Origin: Aeromicrobium sp. Root495
GTDB taxonomy: Bacteria > Actinomycetota > Actinomycetes > Propionibacteriales > Nocardioidaceae
Direction: 5' to 3'
NCBI RefSeq assembly: GCF_001426755.1
Contig: NZ_LMFJ01000001.1
Location: forward strand, 2,406,070 to 2,470,069
DNA: 64,000 nt
The notes under the pieces were generated by a model. It was given only the letters and a program-made list of their open reading frames with translations. It searched no databases and was not told the origin of the DNA. This document shows positions 16,971 through 26,023 of the stretch, piece after piece. The position numbers and the translations under genes are program-made. How positions within the stretch are numbered: the first letter of the stretch is position 1; every line of letters starts with the position of its first letter.

Positions 16971-17447
16971 ATGCGTCTCGTCCTACGCTCTGCCGTGCTG
17001 GCGCTCGTCGCGGGCGTCGCGCTGGCCGGCTGCTCGTCCGACTCGGGCTCCGAGCCGGCGGATCGACCCAGCGCCTCGACCACGACACCCGTCCCGGTCA
17101 CGGAGGAGACGTCGGAGGTGCCCGAGGGCTCGGGCACGGGCGACGTCATCGGCACGATCGGCGACATCTCGCCCGACGACGACTGGAAGGTCTCGTGCAG
17201 CGACACCGGCGGCGGTGGCGTCCTCGTGAACGCCGTCGGGTCGGCGCCCAACACGATCCAGGCCACCGTCGTGAAGGGTGAGGTCACCAGGATGACCATC
17301 TCCTACGACGAGCTCCTCGTGACGGTTCCCGACGGCTCCGGCCTCTCGGTGCGGACCGTCGCCGACGGCTACGCGTTCTCCGGCTCCGTCGACGTGCCGG
17401 GGTCAGGACCGCAGAAGGTCACGCTCGAGCTGGACTGCGGCGCCTGA
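16971..17447 (+). CDS. LpqH-like (19-kDa antigen family) lipoprotein
   Basis: A 158-aa lipoprotein. The signal RLVLRSAVLALVAGVALAGC has lipobox LAGC with lipidated Cys at residue 20. A Ser/Thr/Pro linker follows, then a compact domain with two cysteines about 80 residues apart (VSCSDTG and LELDCGA) and a YAFSGSV strand motif. That layout resembles mycobacterial LpqH. The similarity was judged by eye, so the family call is moderate. AGGGGGAAG precedes the ATG. Its TGA abuts, with no gap, the stop codon of the convergent ABC-F gene. Confidence 0.65.
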   Translation: MRLVLRSAVLALVAGVALAGCSSDSGSEPADRPSASTTTPVPVTEETSEVPEGSGTGDVIGTIGDISPDDDWKVSCSDTGGGGVLVNAVGSAPNTIQATVVKGEVTRMTISYDELLVTVPDGSGLSVRTVADGYAFSGSVDVPGSGPQKVTLELDCGA

Positions 17448-19223
17448 CTAGTCGCTGACCTCGAGCCAGCGGTCCTCGAGCTCCTGCCGCCGACCCACGA
17501 CCTCGTCGTGCTCGGCCGCCAGGGCGACGAGGCGGGGCGGGTCGGTGGCGTGCTCGACCATGTCGGCCTCGAGGGCCGCCTCGCGCGCCGAGAGCTTCTC
17601 GATCTGCCGCTCGAGCCGCGCCACCTCCTTGCGCCGCTCCTGACGCTCCTTCTGCGACACGGGCTCGACCGGGACGGACGCCGGGCTGGAGGCCGACCGG
17701 TCGGCCGGCGTGCCACCGCTCGTGGCCGGCTCGCGCGAGCGCAGCCGCAGGTACTCGTCGACGCCGCCGGGGAGGTGACGCAGGTGGCCACCCAGCACGG
17801 CGTACTGGTGGTCCGTCACGCGCTCCAGGAGGTACCGGTCGTGCGAGACGACGAGGAGGGTCCCCGGCCACGAGTCGAGCAGGTCCTCCATGGCCGCGAG
17901 CATGTCGGTGTCGAGGTCGTTGGTGGGCTCGTCGAGGATCAGGACGTTGGGCTCGTCGAGCAGGATCATGAGGAGCTGGAGCCGGCGCTTCTGCCCACCG
18001 GAGAGGTCGGAGATCCTGGTGGAGAGCTGTCCGGAGGAGAAGCCGAGCCGCTCGAGCAGCTGGCCCGGCGACATCTCCTTGCCGGCCGCCTCGTAGGAGG
18101 TCCGCTGCTGCGCGACGAGGTCGCGGACCCGGTCGTCTCCCAGGCCGTCGAGCTCGCTGAGCGACTGCGACAGGGCCGCCACGCGGATGGTCTTGCCGCG
18201 CTTGACCCGTCCGGCCGTGGGCTCCACCTCACCGGTGACGAGACCCAGCAACGTGCTCTTGCCGGCGCCGTTGACGCCGAGGATCCCCGCGCGCTCGCCG
18301 GGCTTGATGCGCCACTCGACGTGGTCGAGCACCCGGTGGTCGCCGTAGGACACCGAGACGTCGAGGATGTCGACGACGTCCTTGCCGAGGCGCGCCGTGG
18401 CGAGCTGCATGAGCTCCACGGTGTCGCGCACCGGCGGCTCGCGCTCGATGAGGGCGTTGGCGGCGTCGATGCGGAACTTGGGCTTGGCCGTGCGGGCGGG
18501 GGCGCCGCGGCGCAGCCAGGCGAGCTCCTTGCGCATGAGGTTCTGGCGCTTCTCCTCCGACGCCGCGGACTGGCGGTCGCGCTCCACGCGCTGCAGCACG
18601 TAGGCGGCGTAGCCACCCTCGAAGGAGTCGACCACGCCGTCGTGGACCTCCCACGTGACGGTGCAGATCTCGTCGAGGAACCAGCGGTCGTGGGTGACGA
18701 CGGCCCAGGCCGAGACGGGCGAGGACTTGACGTGCTGGGCCAGCCACGTGACGCCCTCGATGTCGAGGTGGTTGGTGGGCTCGTCGAGGAACACGACGTC
18801 GTGCTCGCCCACCAGCACCTGTGCGAGCGCCGTGCGCCGACGCTGGCCTCCGCTGAGGTCTCCCACGCGGGCGTCCCAGGGCAGGTCGCTCAGCAGGCCG
18901 GACACGACGTCGCGGATGCGTGCGTCGCCGGCCCACTCGTGCTCGGGGCGGTCGCCCACCACGACCTCGGCCACGGTGAGGTCGGGGTCGAGGACGTCGG
19001 CCTGGTCGAGCACGCCGATGCGCAGGTCGCGGCGCCACGTGACGCGACCGTCGTCGGGCTCCTGCCGCCGGGCCAGCACCCGCAGCAGGGTGGACTTGCC
19101 GTCGCCGTTGCGACCGACGACGCCGATCCGGTCGCCGTCGGCGAGCCCGAGGGACACGCCGTCGAGGATCGTGCGGTCGGGATAGGCCAGTGCGAGGGTC
19201 TCCCCGCCGATGAGCGGCGGCAC
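17448..19223 (-). CDS. uup: ABC-F ATPase of the Uup type
   Basis: A 591-aa soluble protein with two ABC cassettes and no membrane domain. The first has Walker A GRNGDGKST (residues 38-46), signature LSGGQRRR and Walker B VVFLDEPTNHLD. The second has GVNGAGKST, LSGGQKRR and VLILDEPTNDLD. The interdomain linker lies between, and the last 75 residues are a charged coiled coil (RKEVARLERQIEKLSARE), the DNA/ribosome-binding tail typical of Uup. ABC-F proteins act at the ribosome or in DNA transactions, not in transport. The GTG start at 19223 is one base after the ispE stop, and homology begins there; codons further upstream lie inside ispE in another frame. Confidence 0.88.
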   Translation of the reverse strand: MPPLIGGETLALAYPDRTILDGVSLGLADGDRIGVVGRNGDGKSTLLRVLARRQEPDDGRVTWRRDLRIGVLDQADVLDPDLTVAEVVVGDRPEHEWAGDARIRDVVSGLLSDLPWDARVGDLSGGQRRRTALAQVLVGEHDVVFLDEPTNHLDIEGVTWLAQHVKSSPVSAWAVVTHDRWFLDEICTVTWEVHDGVVDSFEGGYAAYVLQRVERDRQSAASEEKRQNLMRKELAWLRRGAPARTAKPKFRIDAANALIEREPPVRDTVELMQLATARLGKDVVDILDVSVSYGDHRVLDHVEWRIKPGERAGILGVNGAGKSTLLGLVTGEVEPTAGRVKRGKTIRVAALSQSLSELDGLGDDRVRDLVAQQRTSYEAAGKEMSPGQLLERLGFSSGQLSTRISDLSGGQKRRLQLLMILLDEPNVLILDEPTNDLDTDMLAAMEDLLDSWPGTLLVVSHDRYLLERVTDHQYAVLGGHLRHLPGGVDEYLRLRSREPATSGGTPADRSASSPASVPVEPVSQKERQERRKEVARLERQIEKLSAREAALEADMVEHATDPPRLVALAAEHDEVVGRRQELEDRWLEVSD

Positions 19224-19224
19224 G

Positions 19225-20142
19225 TCAGACGAGCCGTGCGCCGGGCACGGGGCCGCGCGTCTGGATGACGTCGGCACAACCGCTGGCGCCGGCCAGGGCG
19301 AACGAGACGTCGAGCCTGTGGGTCTCGTCGTCGACCAGGAACAGGCACGTGGGCCCCGAGCCGGAGATGAGCGCGCCGAGCGCGCCGGCCTCCATGCCGA
19401 TCTCGAGGGTGTCGCGCAGCTCAGGTCGCAGGGAGATGGCCGCGTCGGAGAGGTCGTTGGACAGGGCGGCGCCGAGCAGCGCGGCGTCGCCGGCACGAAG
19501 CGCCGCCAGGAGCTCGTCGGCGATCTGGGGCTCGTCGACCGTCCTGCCCTCGTTGAGCCGGTCGAACTCGGCGTACACGGCGGGCGTGGAGAGTCCTTGC
19601 GAGGCCACGGCGAGCACCCAGTGGTACGAGCCGCGGGCCAGGACGGGGCTCACCGTCTCGCCCCGGCCGCCGCCGATGGCGTTGCCACCGTGGAGCAGGA
19701 AGGGGACGTCGCTGCCGAGCTGCGCCGCGTAGGGCTCGAGCTCGGCCTTGGACAGGCCGAGGCCCCACACCTCGTTGCAGGCCACGAGGGCGGCCGCCGC
19801 GTCGGCGGAACCTCCCGCGAGGCCGCCGGCGACCGGGATGACCTTGCGGATGGCGAGGTCGACACCGAGGTCGGTGCCGGAGTCGTCGGCGAGCAGCCGG
19901 GCCGCCTTGACCGCGATGTTGTCGTCGCCCAGCGGGACGTCGGCCACCTCGGCGGACGGGTCGGCCTCGGAGTGGACCGTGACCGCGATGACGCCGTCGT
20001 CGGTGGCCGTGGCCCGCAGCTCGTCGTGCAGGTCGAGCGCCTGGTACACCGTGGCCAGCGGGTGGAAGCCGTCGTCACGCACGGGGCCGACGCCGAGGCT
20101 GAGGTTGATCTTGGCGGGAACCCGCACCGAGGCTGACGTCAC
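19225..20142 (-). CDS. ispE: 4-diphosphocytidyl-2-C-methyl-D-erythritol kinase
   Basis: GHMP kinase that phosphorylates CDP-ME in the MEP isoprenoid pathway. The 305-aa protein shows VRVPAKINLSLGVG at the N-terminus (conserved Lys11), the ATP loop PVAGGLAGGSADAAAAL, and LGSDVPFLLHGG plus LISGSGPTCLF further on. The start is GTG at 20142 with TAGGTT 6 nt upstream and no Shine-Dalgarno. In most actinobacteria rsmA precedes ispE; here a divergent DUF1275 gene lies upstream and the ABC-F gene follows. Confidence 0.95.
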   Translation of the reverse strand: MTSASVRVPAKINLSLGVGPVRDDGFHPLATVYQALDLHDELRATATDDGVIAVTVHSEADPSAEVADVPLGDDNIAVKAARLLADDSGTDLGVDLAIRKVIPVAGGLAGGSADAAAALVACNEVWGLGLSKAELEPYAAQLGSDVPFLLHGGNAIGGGRGETVSPVLARGSYHWVLAVASQGLSTPAVYAEFDRLNEGRTVDEPQIADELLAALRAGDAALLGAALSNDLSDAAISLRPELRDTLEIGMEAGALGALISGSGPTCLFLVDDETHRLDVSFALAGASGCADVIQTRGPVPGARLV

Positions 20143-20148
20143 CCGACC

Positions 20149-20154
20149 AACCTA
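20149..20154 (-). promoter_or_regulatory. Candidate -10 box TAGGTT, leaderless (ispE)
   Basis: TAGGTT, then GGTCGG, then the GTG of ispE on the minus strand. It is identical in box and spacing to the amidase promoter. Confidence 0.55.
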
Positions 20155-20158
20155 GGGG

Positions 20159-20875
20159 ATGCCTCCACCCGTCACACTCGTTGCCGTGACCACCCGGCTC
20201 TCCGAGCGACGCACCCTGGTCCTCCTGCTCGCGCTGACGTCCGGGACGGGCATCGTCGACGCCGCGTGCTACCTGGGCCTGGGCCGCGTCTTCACCGGGA
20301 ACATGACCGGCAACGTCGTCATCCTGGGCATGGGCCTGGCCGGTGCCGAGGACCTCCCCGTCGCGGGGCCGCTCGTGGCGCTCGCCGGGTTCTTCGCGGG
20401 TGCTGCGCTGGCCGGACGGTTCGTGCGCGGCCGCCGGGGCTGGGGTCCGTGGACGTCGACGGTGCTCGGCGCCGTCGCCGTCGCGCTGGGCGGCGTGGCC
20501 GTCGCGCTGCTGGTCGTCGACGAGTCACCCCACCAGTCCTTCGCCCTGGTCCTCACCGCGGTGCTGGCCACCGCCATGGGCGGGCAGGCCGCCGCCGCGC
20601 GCGCCGTGGGCTTCCGTGAGCTGACGACGGTCGCCGTGACCGCCAACCTCGTGGGCCTCGCGTCGGACACGTGGCCGGGCCGCGACTCCCGCCAGGTGGG
20701 GGTGGCGCGCGGCCTCGCCGTCGTGGCCATCGTCCTCGGGGCCGCCGTCGGCGCCCTCGTCGTGCAGTGGCACCTCGCTGCCGCGGTGGCTGCGGCCACC
20801 GCCGTCGTGGCCACCGTCACCGTGGCGGCCTGGGCACCCACGTCGCCCGGTGCCGGACCGGTCACGCCGGGCTGA
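20159..20875 (+). CDS. DUF1275 (YoaK) family membrane protein
   Basis: A 238-aa integral membrane protein with about six helices. Family landmarks are GIVDAACYLGLGRVFTGNMTGN near residues 35-56 and a second TTVAVTANLVGLASD in the C-terminal half. The molecular function of the family is not established. The ATG at 20159 is used; an in-frame GTG at 20186 (VTTRLSERRT) is an alternative closer to the first helix. It faces the large BTAD regulator gene, with an inverted-repeat element between their 3' ends. Confidence 0.8.
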   Translation: MPPPVTLVAVTTRLSERRTLVLLLALTSGTGIVDAACYLGLGRVFTGNMTGNVVILGMGLAGAEDLPVAGPLVALAGFFAGAALAGRFVRGRRGWGPWTSTVLGAVAVALGGVAVALLVVDESPHQSFALVLTAVLATAMGGQAAAARAVGFRELTTVAVTANLVGLASDTWPGRDSRQVGVARGLAVVAIVLGAAVGALVVQWHLAAAVAAATAVVATVTVAAWAPTSPGAGPVTPG

Positions 20876-20880
20876 TCTGG

Positions 20881-20960
20881 GCGGTGAGCCTGTCACCCGT
20901 CCCTGCTGAGGCGGTGAGTGTGTCACCCCTCGACGGCCTGGACGGGTGACACACTCACCG
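20881..20960. repeat. REP-like inverted repeat element, GGTGA-N5-TCACC units
   Basis: Three copies of a 15-bp unit GGTGA-N5-TCACC occur: GGTGAGCCTGTCACC (from 20883), GGTGAGTGTGTCACC (from 20913), and the same inverted at 20945-20959. The last two form a perfect 17-bp inverted repeat, 20912-20928 against 20944-20960, with a 15-nt loop. The element fills the 86-bp gap between two convergent genes and could act as a bidirectional terminator. A second, sequence-variant element lies at 26024-26077. Confidence 0.75.
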
Positions 20961-20961
20961 A

Positions 20962-23900
20962 TCAGGCGGGACGCACGAGGGCGAGGGCCTCGTCGCGGGG
21001 CAGGCTGCGGCCGGCCTCCAGCTCGCGCTCGAAGCGGTCGAGGCCCAGCTCCTCGCGCAGCCCCGCAGCCAGGTCGAGCCCGTCGCGTACCGACAGGTCC
21101 TGACGCCCCCGGAGCTGGTCCGACGCACCGAGCTGCCGAGCGGCCAGCGCGGCATCACCCCGGGCGCGCGTGAGGTGCGCGACCGCGCGGGCGACCCCGG
21201 CCAGGATGGGCATGTCCTCCACGCGCTCCCCCTGCTCGAAGCCCTCGCGGATCGCCTCCTGGGCGTCGTCGAGCCGGCCCGCAGCCACCCGGGCGCGGGC
21301 GAGGAACCCGAGGAGGGCCGCCCGGGCCTGCGAGCTGCCGAGCGCGGCCCCGCCGTCCTCCGCCGCCTGCTCCTCGAGCATGCGCACCGCTTCCTCGGGC
21401 CGACCCGCCAGTACCTCGATCTCCGCCAGGGTGGCCCGCAGGATCCACCGGCCCCGTTCGTGGGAGACCCTCGCCTCCTCGCGGAGCAGCTCCTCGCGCA
21501 GCGCCTGCAGGTCGTCACGGCCGGCCGTGACGAGCCGGACGCCCACGATGCGGGACCGCACGAACGACAGGTCCTCCCCCGCTCCCAGCTGCTCGAGCAG
21601 GCCCTGCGCCTCGCGCCACGTCGCCACCGCCTCGTCGAGATGGCCGTCGAGGGCGTGCTCGGTGCCGAGCGACGTGAGCGCGCTCGCGAGACCGGAGCGG
21701 TCGCCGACCTCGCGGAAGCCCTCGACCGCCGCCAGGAGCCGCTCCCGGTCCGCCGGCCCCGTGCCGGCGTTGTCGCTCAGCACGACGCCCATGATCGCGA
21801 TGACGGACCGGGTCCACAGGTCGGTGGGCTCGGGCAGCATCCGGTCGCCCGACCGGCCGAACCAGGCGAGGACGTGGATCACGATGTCGGCCCAGTGGCC
21901 GTGGGCTCGTCCGGTGTCGTAGGCGGCCAGGATGGCTGCCACGTGCTCGTCGGCCGACGTCGACCGCCCGGTCCGGCTCATCTCCCCGACGATGGCGAGG
22001 CCGTGCAGCAGCATCTCGGAGACGGGGTCGTCGCTCGGCGGGAGCGCCATGACCTCGCCGATCCAGGCGCCGAACTCGTCCTCCTGGCCACGCATGGCCC
22101 AGTACCAGGCCGCCACCTGCAGGATCTGGCCCGCGCCGGCGCGGTCGTGCACGTCGATCGCGAAGCGCAGCGCGGCTGCCACGTTGCCCCACTCCACGTC
22201 GATGACCTCGAGCGAGCGCAGCTGTTCTGGCCCCCGCAGGAGAGGACCGTGGTGCTGGAGCATCGCGACGACGTGGGCGAGGTGCGCGCGCCGGACGCTC
22301 GTGACCGTGCCTGCCTCGACGAGCCGCTCGGTCCCGAACTCGCGCAGGGTCTCCAGCATCCGGAACCGCGGCTCACCCTCGCCCCGGACCGGGGTCAGGA
22401 GCGACTTGTCCGCCAGGGAGGCGAGCAGGTCGGCGGCGTCGACCTCGTCGATGCCGCCCACCGCGGCGGCGCCCGCAGCCGTGACACCGGCCGGGAACAC
22501 CGCAAGCCTCTCGGCGAGGTCGCGCTCCTCGGGCTCCAGGAGGTCCCAGCTCCACTCCACGACGGCCCGCAGGGTGCGGTGGCGCGGCAGCGCGGTCCGG
22601 CTGCCTCCGGTCAGGAGCCGGAACCGGTCACCGAGACGCGCCGCCACCTGCTGGACGCTCGACGTCCTGAGCCGGGCGGCGGCGAGCTCAAGGGCGAGCG
22701 GCTGGCCGTCGAGCCGACGGCCGACGTCGAGCACTGCGGGCAGCGTGTCGGCATCGAGGACGAAGGACGGGTCGGCCGCCTGCGCGCGCTCGACGAACAG
22801 CCGCACGGCACTGAACTCGAGCGCGTCCTCGACCGGGACGCCCTGCTCGGGCACCGCGAGCGGCTCGATGGGGTGGACCAGCTCGCCGATCAGCCGGAGC
22901 GGCTCACGGCTCGTCGCCAGGACGCGGAGACCGGGGGCCCGCGACAGCAGGTCGTCGACGAGTCTCGCGGCGGCGTCGATCACGTGCTCGCAGTTGTCGA
23001 GGACGACGAGGCCGTGCAGGTCGGCCGCACCCTCGAGCAGCCGCGAGCGGTCGTCCGTCGCGCCTCGACGCCGGCCGTCGAGCGTGGCCACCTCCACGAG
23101 GTCGAGTGCTCCGAGGGTCGTCCGCACGACGTCGGCCTCGGAGGCCACCGACGCCAGCTCGACGAGCCACACGTCGCCCGAGCCCCGGGCCGACTCGATG
23201 GAGAGGCGCGTCTTGCCCGCTCCTCCCGGCCCGAGGATCGTGACGAGCCGGTGCGAGCGGAGCGCTGCGCGAAGGTCGTGGACGGCCTGGTCGCGTCCCA
23301 CGAACGACGTGAGGGCGACAGGCAGCCGGGCTGCGTGGTGGCGGACCTGCCCGACCTCGCCGCGCAGCAGGCGGGTGTGCATGTCCTGCAGGGCAGGCGA
23401 CGGGTCGGTGCCGAGGTCGTCGGCGAGCCGGCGGCGCAGCTCGTCGTACGCGTCGAGCGCCTCGGCGGGCCGGCCGCTCGCCGCGAGGGCCTCGAGCCGC
23501 AGGCGCCAGAGGTCCTCGCGGTAGGGATGGTCCTGCGTGAGGACGGCGAGCTCGGTCACCAGGGCCGAGGTGGGGCCGGACCTGAGGCGCTCGGCGACGT
23601 CGAGCTCGACCGCCAGCAGGCGCGACTCCGCAAGGCTGCTCAGCACGTCGTCCACGAACGGCGGCCCCCCGGCGTCGGCGAAGGGCTCGCCCCGCCACAA
23701 CGCCGCCGCGGCGCCGTCGCCCTCGGCGATCCCACGGCGCAGGTCGCCCACGTCGGTCGAGCTCGTGCTCAGCACGTAGCCGGACGCGGTGGAGACGAGT
23801 GCGCCGTCGGGGAGGCGTCGGCGGGTCCGGGACACCACCGACTGGAGCGCGTTGGCGGCGTCGGCAGGGAGGTCGTCGCCCCAGAGGTCGTCGATCAGCG

Positions 23901-24030
23901 TCGACGCCGGCACGGCGCGGCCGTCCGCGAGGGCGAGCCGACCGACGAGGGCACGGTTGCGCGCGCCGCCGAGGTCGATCTCACGACCGTCGGCGAGCAC
24001 CCTCACCGGACCCAGGACCTCGACACGCAC
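20962..24030 (-). CDS. BTAD/SARP-type regulator with NB-ARC ATPase and TPR region
   Basis: A 1022-aa AfsR-like regulator. Residues 1-90 form an OmpR-like winged helix (VEVLGPVRV, ALVGRLALADG). A bacterial transcriptional activation domain follows to about 235 (HPYREDLWRLRLEALAASGRPAEALDAY has its helices). The NB-ARC core has Walker A GPGGAGKT, Walker B GLVVLDNCEH, sensor RVLATSREPL and QPLALELAAARL. The remainder is helical TPR-like repeats. I start at GTG 24030, because it gives the family N-terminus MRVEVLGPVRV and CATGAT lies 6 nt upstream; a GTG at 24063 is the alternative. Such proteins activate adjacent or pathway genes; the target is unknown. Confidence 0.85.
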   Translation of the reverse strand: MRVEVLGPVRVLADGREIDLGGARNRALVGRLALADGRAVPASTLIDDLWGDDLPADAANALQSVVSRTRRRLPDGALVSTASGYVLSTSSTDVGDLRRGIAEGDGAAAALWRGEPFADAGGPPFVDDVLSSLAESRLLAVELDVAERLRSGPTSALVTELAVLTQDHPYREDLWRLRLEALAASGRPAEALDAYDELRRRLADDLGTDPSPALQDMHTRLLRGEVGQVRHHAARLPVALTSFVGRDQAVHDLRAALRSHRLVTILGPGGAGKTRLSIESARGSGDVWLVELASVASEADVVRTTLGALDLVEVATLDGRRRGATDDRSRLLEGAADLHGLVVLDNCEHVIDAAARLVDDLLSRAPGLRVLATSREPLRLIGELVHPIEPLAVPEQGVPVEDALEFSAVRLFVERAQAADPSFVLDADTLPAVLDVGRRLDGQPLALELAAARLRTSSVQQVAARLGDRFRLLTGGSRTALPRHRTLRAVVEWSWDLLEPEERDLAERLAVFPAGVTAAGAAAVGGIDEVDAADLLASLADKSLLTPVRGEGEPRFRMLETLREFGTERLVEAGTVTSVRRAHLAHVVAMLQHHGPLLRGPEQLRSLEVIDVEWGNVAAALRFAIDVHDRAGAGQILQVAAWYWAMRGQEDEFGAWIGEVMALPPSDDPVSEMLLHGLAIVGEMSRTGRSTSADEHVAAILAAYDTGRAHGHWADIVIHVLAWFGRSGDRMLPEPTDLWTRSVIAIMGVVLSDNAGTGPADRERLLAAVEGFREVGDRSGLASALTSLGTEHALDGHLDEAVATWREAQGLLEQLGAGEDLSFVRSRIVGVRLVTAGRDDLQALREELLREEARVSHERGRWILRATLAEIEVLAGRPEEAVRMLEEQAAEDGGAALGSSQARAALLGFLARARVAAGRLDDAQEAIREGFEQGERVEDMPILAGVARAVAHLTRARGDAALAARQLGASDQLRGRQDLSVRDGLDLAAGLREELGLDRFERELEAGRSLPRDEALALVRPA

Positions 24031-24093
24031 CCGCCCATCATGACGGACGGGAGGTGCCGTCACACGGCCCCGGCGCTCCCGTCCGTCCCGAGC

Positions 24094-24615
24094 TCAGGCG
24101 AGGTTCACCTCGACCGGGACGGCCGTGCGGAGCGTGTGACCGACGGGCGAGGTGGCCAGCACCTTGGCGTGCAGCGCGTCGACCTCCTCGCGCGGTGCGG
24201 ACGTCTCCAGCGTCACGTCGGCGCTGATGCCGGAGAATCCCGCGTGGCCCTCCTTGAGCCCGAGGAACACGTGGAGGTCCACGTCGCCCTTGACGTCGAT
24301 CCGCAGGGCGTCGATCTCGATCCCGGCCAGCGTCGCGTTGGCCGCGTAGCCCACCGCGAGGCAGTTGCCCAGGGCGCCGAGGAGCTGCTCCACGGGGTTG
24401 GCGGCGGTGTCGTCGCCGCCCAGGCCGGCCGGCTCGTCGGAGGACACGGGCGAGAACGTGCGGACGCGCGAGGACGACTGGAAGGCGCGGTCCCACGTGA
24501 CGTGCGCGGCCCACGTGGTCTGCGCCGCGCTGGGGTCGGCCTGGATCGACCCGACGAGCGCGCCGACCGCGGCGAGGTCGACGTCGTTGAGCTGCTGGGT
24601 GGTGGTCTGCGACAT
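24094..24615 (-). CDS. OsmC-family protein
   Basis: A 173-aa OsmC/Ohr-fold protein. It has the conserved helix NPVEQLLGALGNCLAVGYAANA with a reactive-position cysteine near residue 84, and the C-terminal ATSPVGHTLRTAVPVEVNL. In peroxidase OsmC/Ohr proteins the second motif carries a cysteine just before PV; here it is Ser. A two-cysteine thiol peroxidase cycle is therefore unlikely. It lies between two regulators and has a separate start (ATG at 24615, with AGGAGCC upstream). Confidence 0.82.
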   Translation of the reverse strand: MSQTTTQQLNDVDLAAVGALVGSIQADPSAAQTTWAAHVTWDRAFQSSSRVRTFSPVSSDEPAGLGGDDTAANPVEQLLGALGNCLAVGYAANATLAGIEIDALRIDVKGDVDLHVFLGLKEGHAGFSGISADVTLETSAPREEVDALHAKVLATSPVGHTLRTAVPVEVNLA

Positions 24616-24744
24616 GGTGGCTCCTGAGGTGGGTGGACCTCCAGCCTGACCGCGGACCGAGCGGTGCGGCCGTCCTCTCGCTCCGTGAGACGTGGTCGGG
24701 ACGGACGCCTCGACAGCCCATCATGGCCGGCGCCGTCCGGGACG

Positions 24745-25530
24745 TCAGGCGCTGCGCAGGTAGGCGCGCGGCGTCACGCCGAGGACCCGTCGGAAGTGCC
24801 GGATGAGGTGAGACTGGTCGTGGAACCCCACCTCCACCGCGACGTCGGCGGCGGCCTCGCCGGCCAGCAGGAGCCGCCGGGCGCGATCGACCCGCCGGCC
24901 CGTCAGGTACTGGTGCGGCGGGATGCCGTACTCGCGGCGGAACGCCCGGACGACGTGGGTGGGATCGACGCCCAGCTGGGCCGCCATCTCCACGAGCGTC
25001 GGTGCCTCGGCGCCGCAGGCGTCCAGGCGGTCGCGCACCTCGCGCGCCACTCCTCGGCCCTGACGCCGCGACACCGGCGGCCGCCAGAGGTCGAGCCGGC
25101 CACCGATCTCCTCCGACACGAGCGCGAGCCGCGACTCCGCCTCGAGGCTGTCGCCCAGCTCGAGCGCGTCGTGCAGCCGGGACACCGACCGTGCGAGGTC
25201 GGCTCCGACGAGGGGAGCCGAGACGGCCGGACCGACCAGGCCCGCGTCGAGCCAGGTCTGCTCGAGGTAGAGGACACGCTTGTCGAAGCCATCGACGTGG
25301 ATGGCCCGGCCGTCGTGGGGGACGTCGGGAGGCAGGACCGTGACAGACCCCGGAGCGGCCCGGTGCGGGCGGCCGTCGAGCGCGTAGTCCACGCCGCCGG
25401 TGTCGACGAGCAGGAGCGTCCACGTGCCGTGGACGTGCGCCGGGTAGGCGTGCTCGGTGAAGTGGGCGTGCAGCACCTCGGTGACTCCTGGCACCTCCGG
25501 ACGCCAGGCCCTCGCCTGCTCGCGCGCCAT
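24745..25530 (-). CDS. AraC-family transcriptional regulator
   Basis: A 261-aa regulator with an N-terminal AraC cupin (HAHFTEHAYPAHVHGTWTLLLVDTGG, PPDVPHDGRA) and a C-terminal double HTH: APTLVEMAAQLGVDPTHVVRAFRREYGIPPHQYL and AAADVAVEVGFHDQSHLIRHFRRVLGVTPRAYL. The ATG at 25530 is chosen because TACGTT sits 6 nt upstream; the longer frame upstream lacks family homology. It diverges from a DUF2000 gene 49 bp away, a likely target. The effector is unknown. Confidence 0.87.
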   Translation of the reverse strand: MAREQARAWRPEVPGVTEVLHAHFTEHAYPAHVHGTWTLLLVDTGGVDYALDGRPHRAAPGSVTVLPPDVPHDGRAIHVDGFDKRVLYLEQTWLDAGLVGPAVSAPLVGADLARSVSRLHDALELGDSLEAESRLALVSEEIGGRLDLWRPPVSRRQGRGVAREVRDRLDACGAEAPTLVEMAAQLGVDPTHVVRAFRREYGIPPHQYLTGRRVDRARRLLLAGEAAADVAVEVGFHDQSHLIRHFRRVLGVTPRAYLRSA

Positions 25531-25536
25531 GTCAGG

Positions 25537-25542
25537 AACGTA
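25537..25542 (-). promoter_or_regulatory. Candidate -10 box TACGTT, leaderless
   Basis: TACGTT, CCTGAC, then the ATG of the AraC gene on the minus strand. The divergent gene has GATCGT with the same 6-nt spacing (25568-25573). Confidence 0.5.
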
Positions 25543-25579
25543 CAAGACCGGGCCCGCCGCCACGGACGATCGTGATGGC

Positions 25580-26017
25580 ATGACCGAGCCCCATCCCGAC
25601 GCCCCCGTCCGCTTCGACACCAAGATCGTCGTCCTGCTCCGCACCGACCTCGCACCGTGGCAGGCGCTCAACGTGACGGCGTTCCTCGTCAGCGGCATCA
25701 CCGCGGCCCATCCCGAGGCTGTCGGCGAGCCCTACGCCGACGCCGACGGGACCCCCTACCTCGCGCTCCTGGGCCAGCCGGTCGTCGTGCTGGGCGGGAC
25801 CGCGGAGCAGCTGACCGCCTCCCACGCGAAGGCCGTCGGCCGCGGTCTCGACCAGGCCGTCTACACCCGCGAGATGTTCTCGACCGGCCACGACGCCGCC
25901 AACCGGGCGGCCGTCCGCGCGGTGGGACGTGACGACCTCGACCTCGTGGGCATCGCGCTCCACGGACCCAAGAACGCCGTCGACAAGACCGTCAAGGGCA
26001 TCCCGCTCCACTCTTGA
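25580..26017 (+). CDS. DUF2000 family protein
   Basis: A 145-aa protein matching the DUF2000 pattern along its length: KIVVLLRTDLAPWQALNVTAFLVSGI, a central YLALLGQPVVVLGG, YTREMFSTGHDAANRAAV, and the C-terminal DLVGIALHGPKNAVDKTVKGI. The fold is predicted globular and cytosolic. No enzymatic function is established for the family. It is divergently arranged with the AraC gene, so AraC control is inferred. The start is ATG at 25580, near the AraC promoter. Confidence 0.8.
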   Translation: MTEPHPDAPVRFDTKIVVLLRTDLAPWQALNVTAFLVSGITAAHPEAVGEPYADADGTPYLALLGQPVVVLGGTAEQLTASHAKAVGRGLDQAVYTREMFSTGHDAANRAAVRAVGRDDLDLVGIALHGPKNAVDKTVKGIPLHS

Positions 26018-26023
26018 CCCGCC

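Noticed and set aside
21175-24627. Plus-strand 1150-aa open frame, the longest in the window
   Set aside because: Antisense to the BTAD/NB-ARC regulator and OsmC genes. Its translation is low-complexity Arg/Gly/His/Asp without domains.
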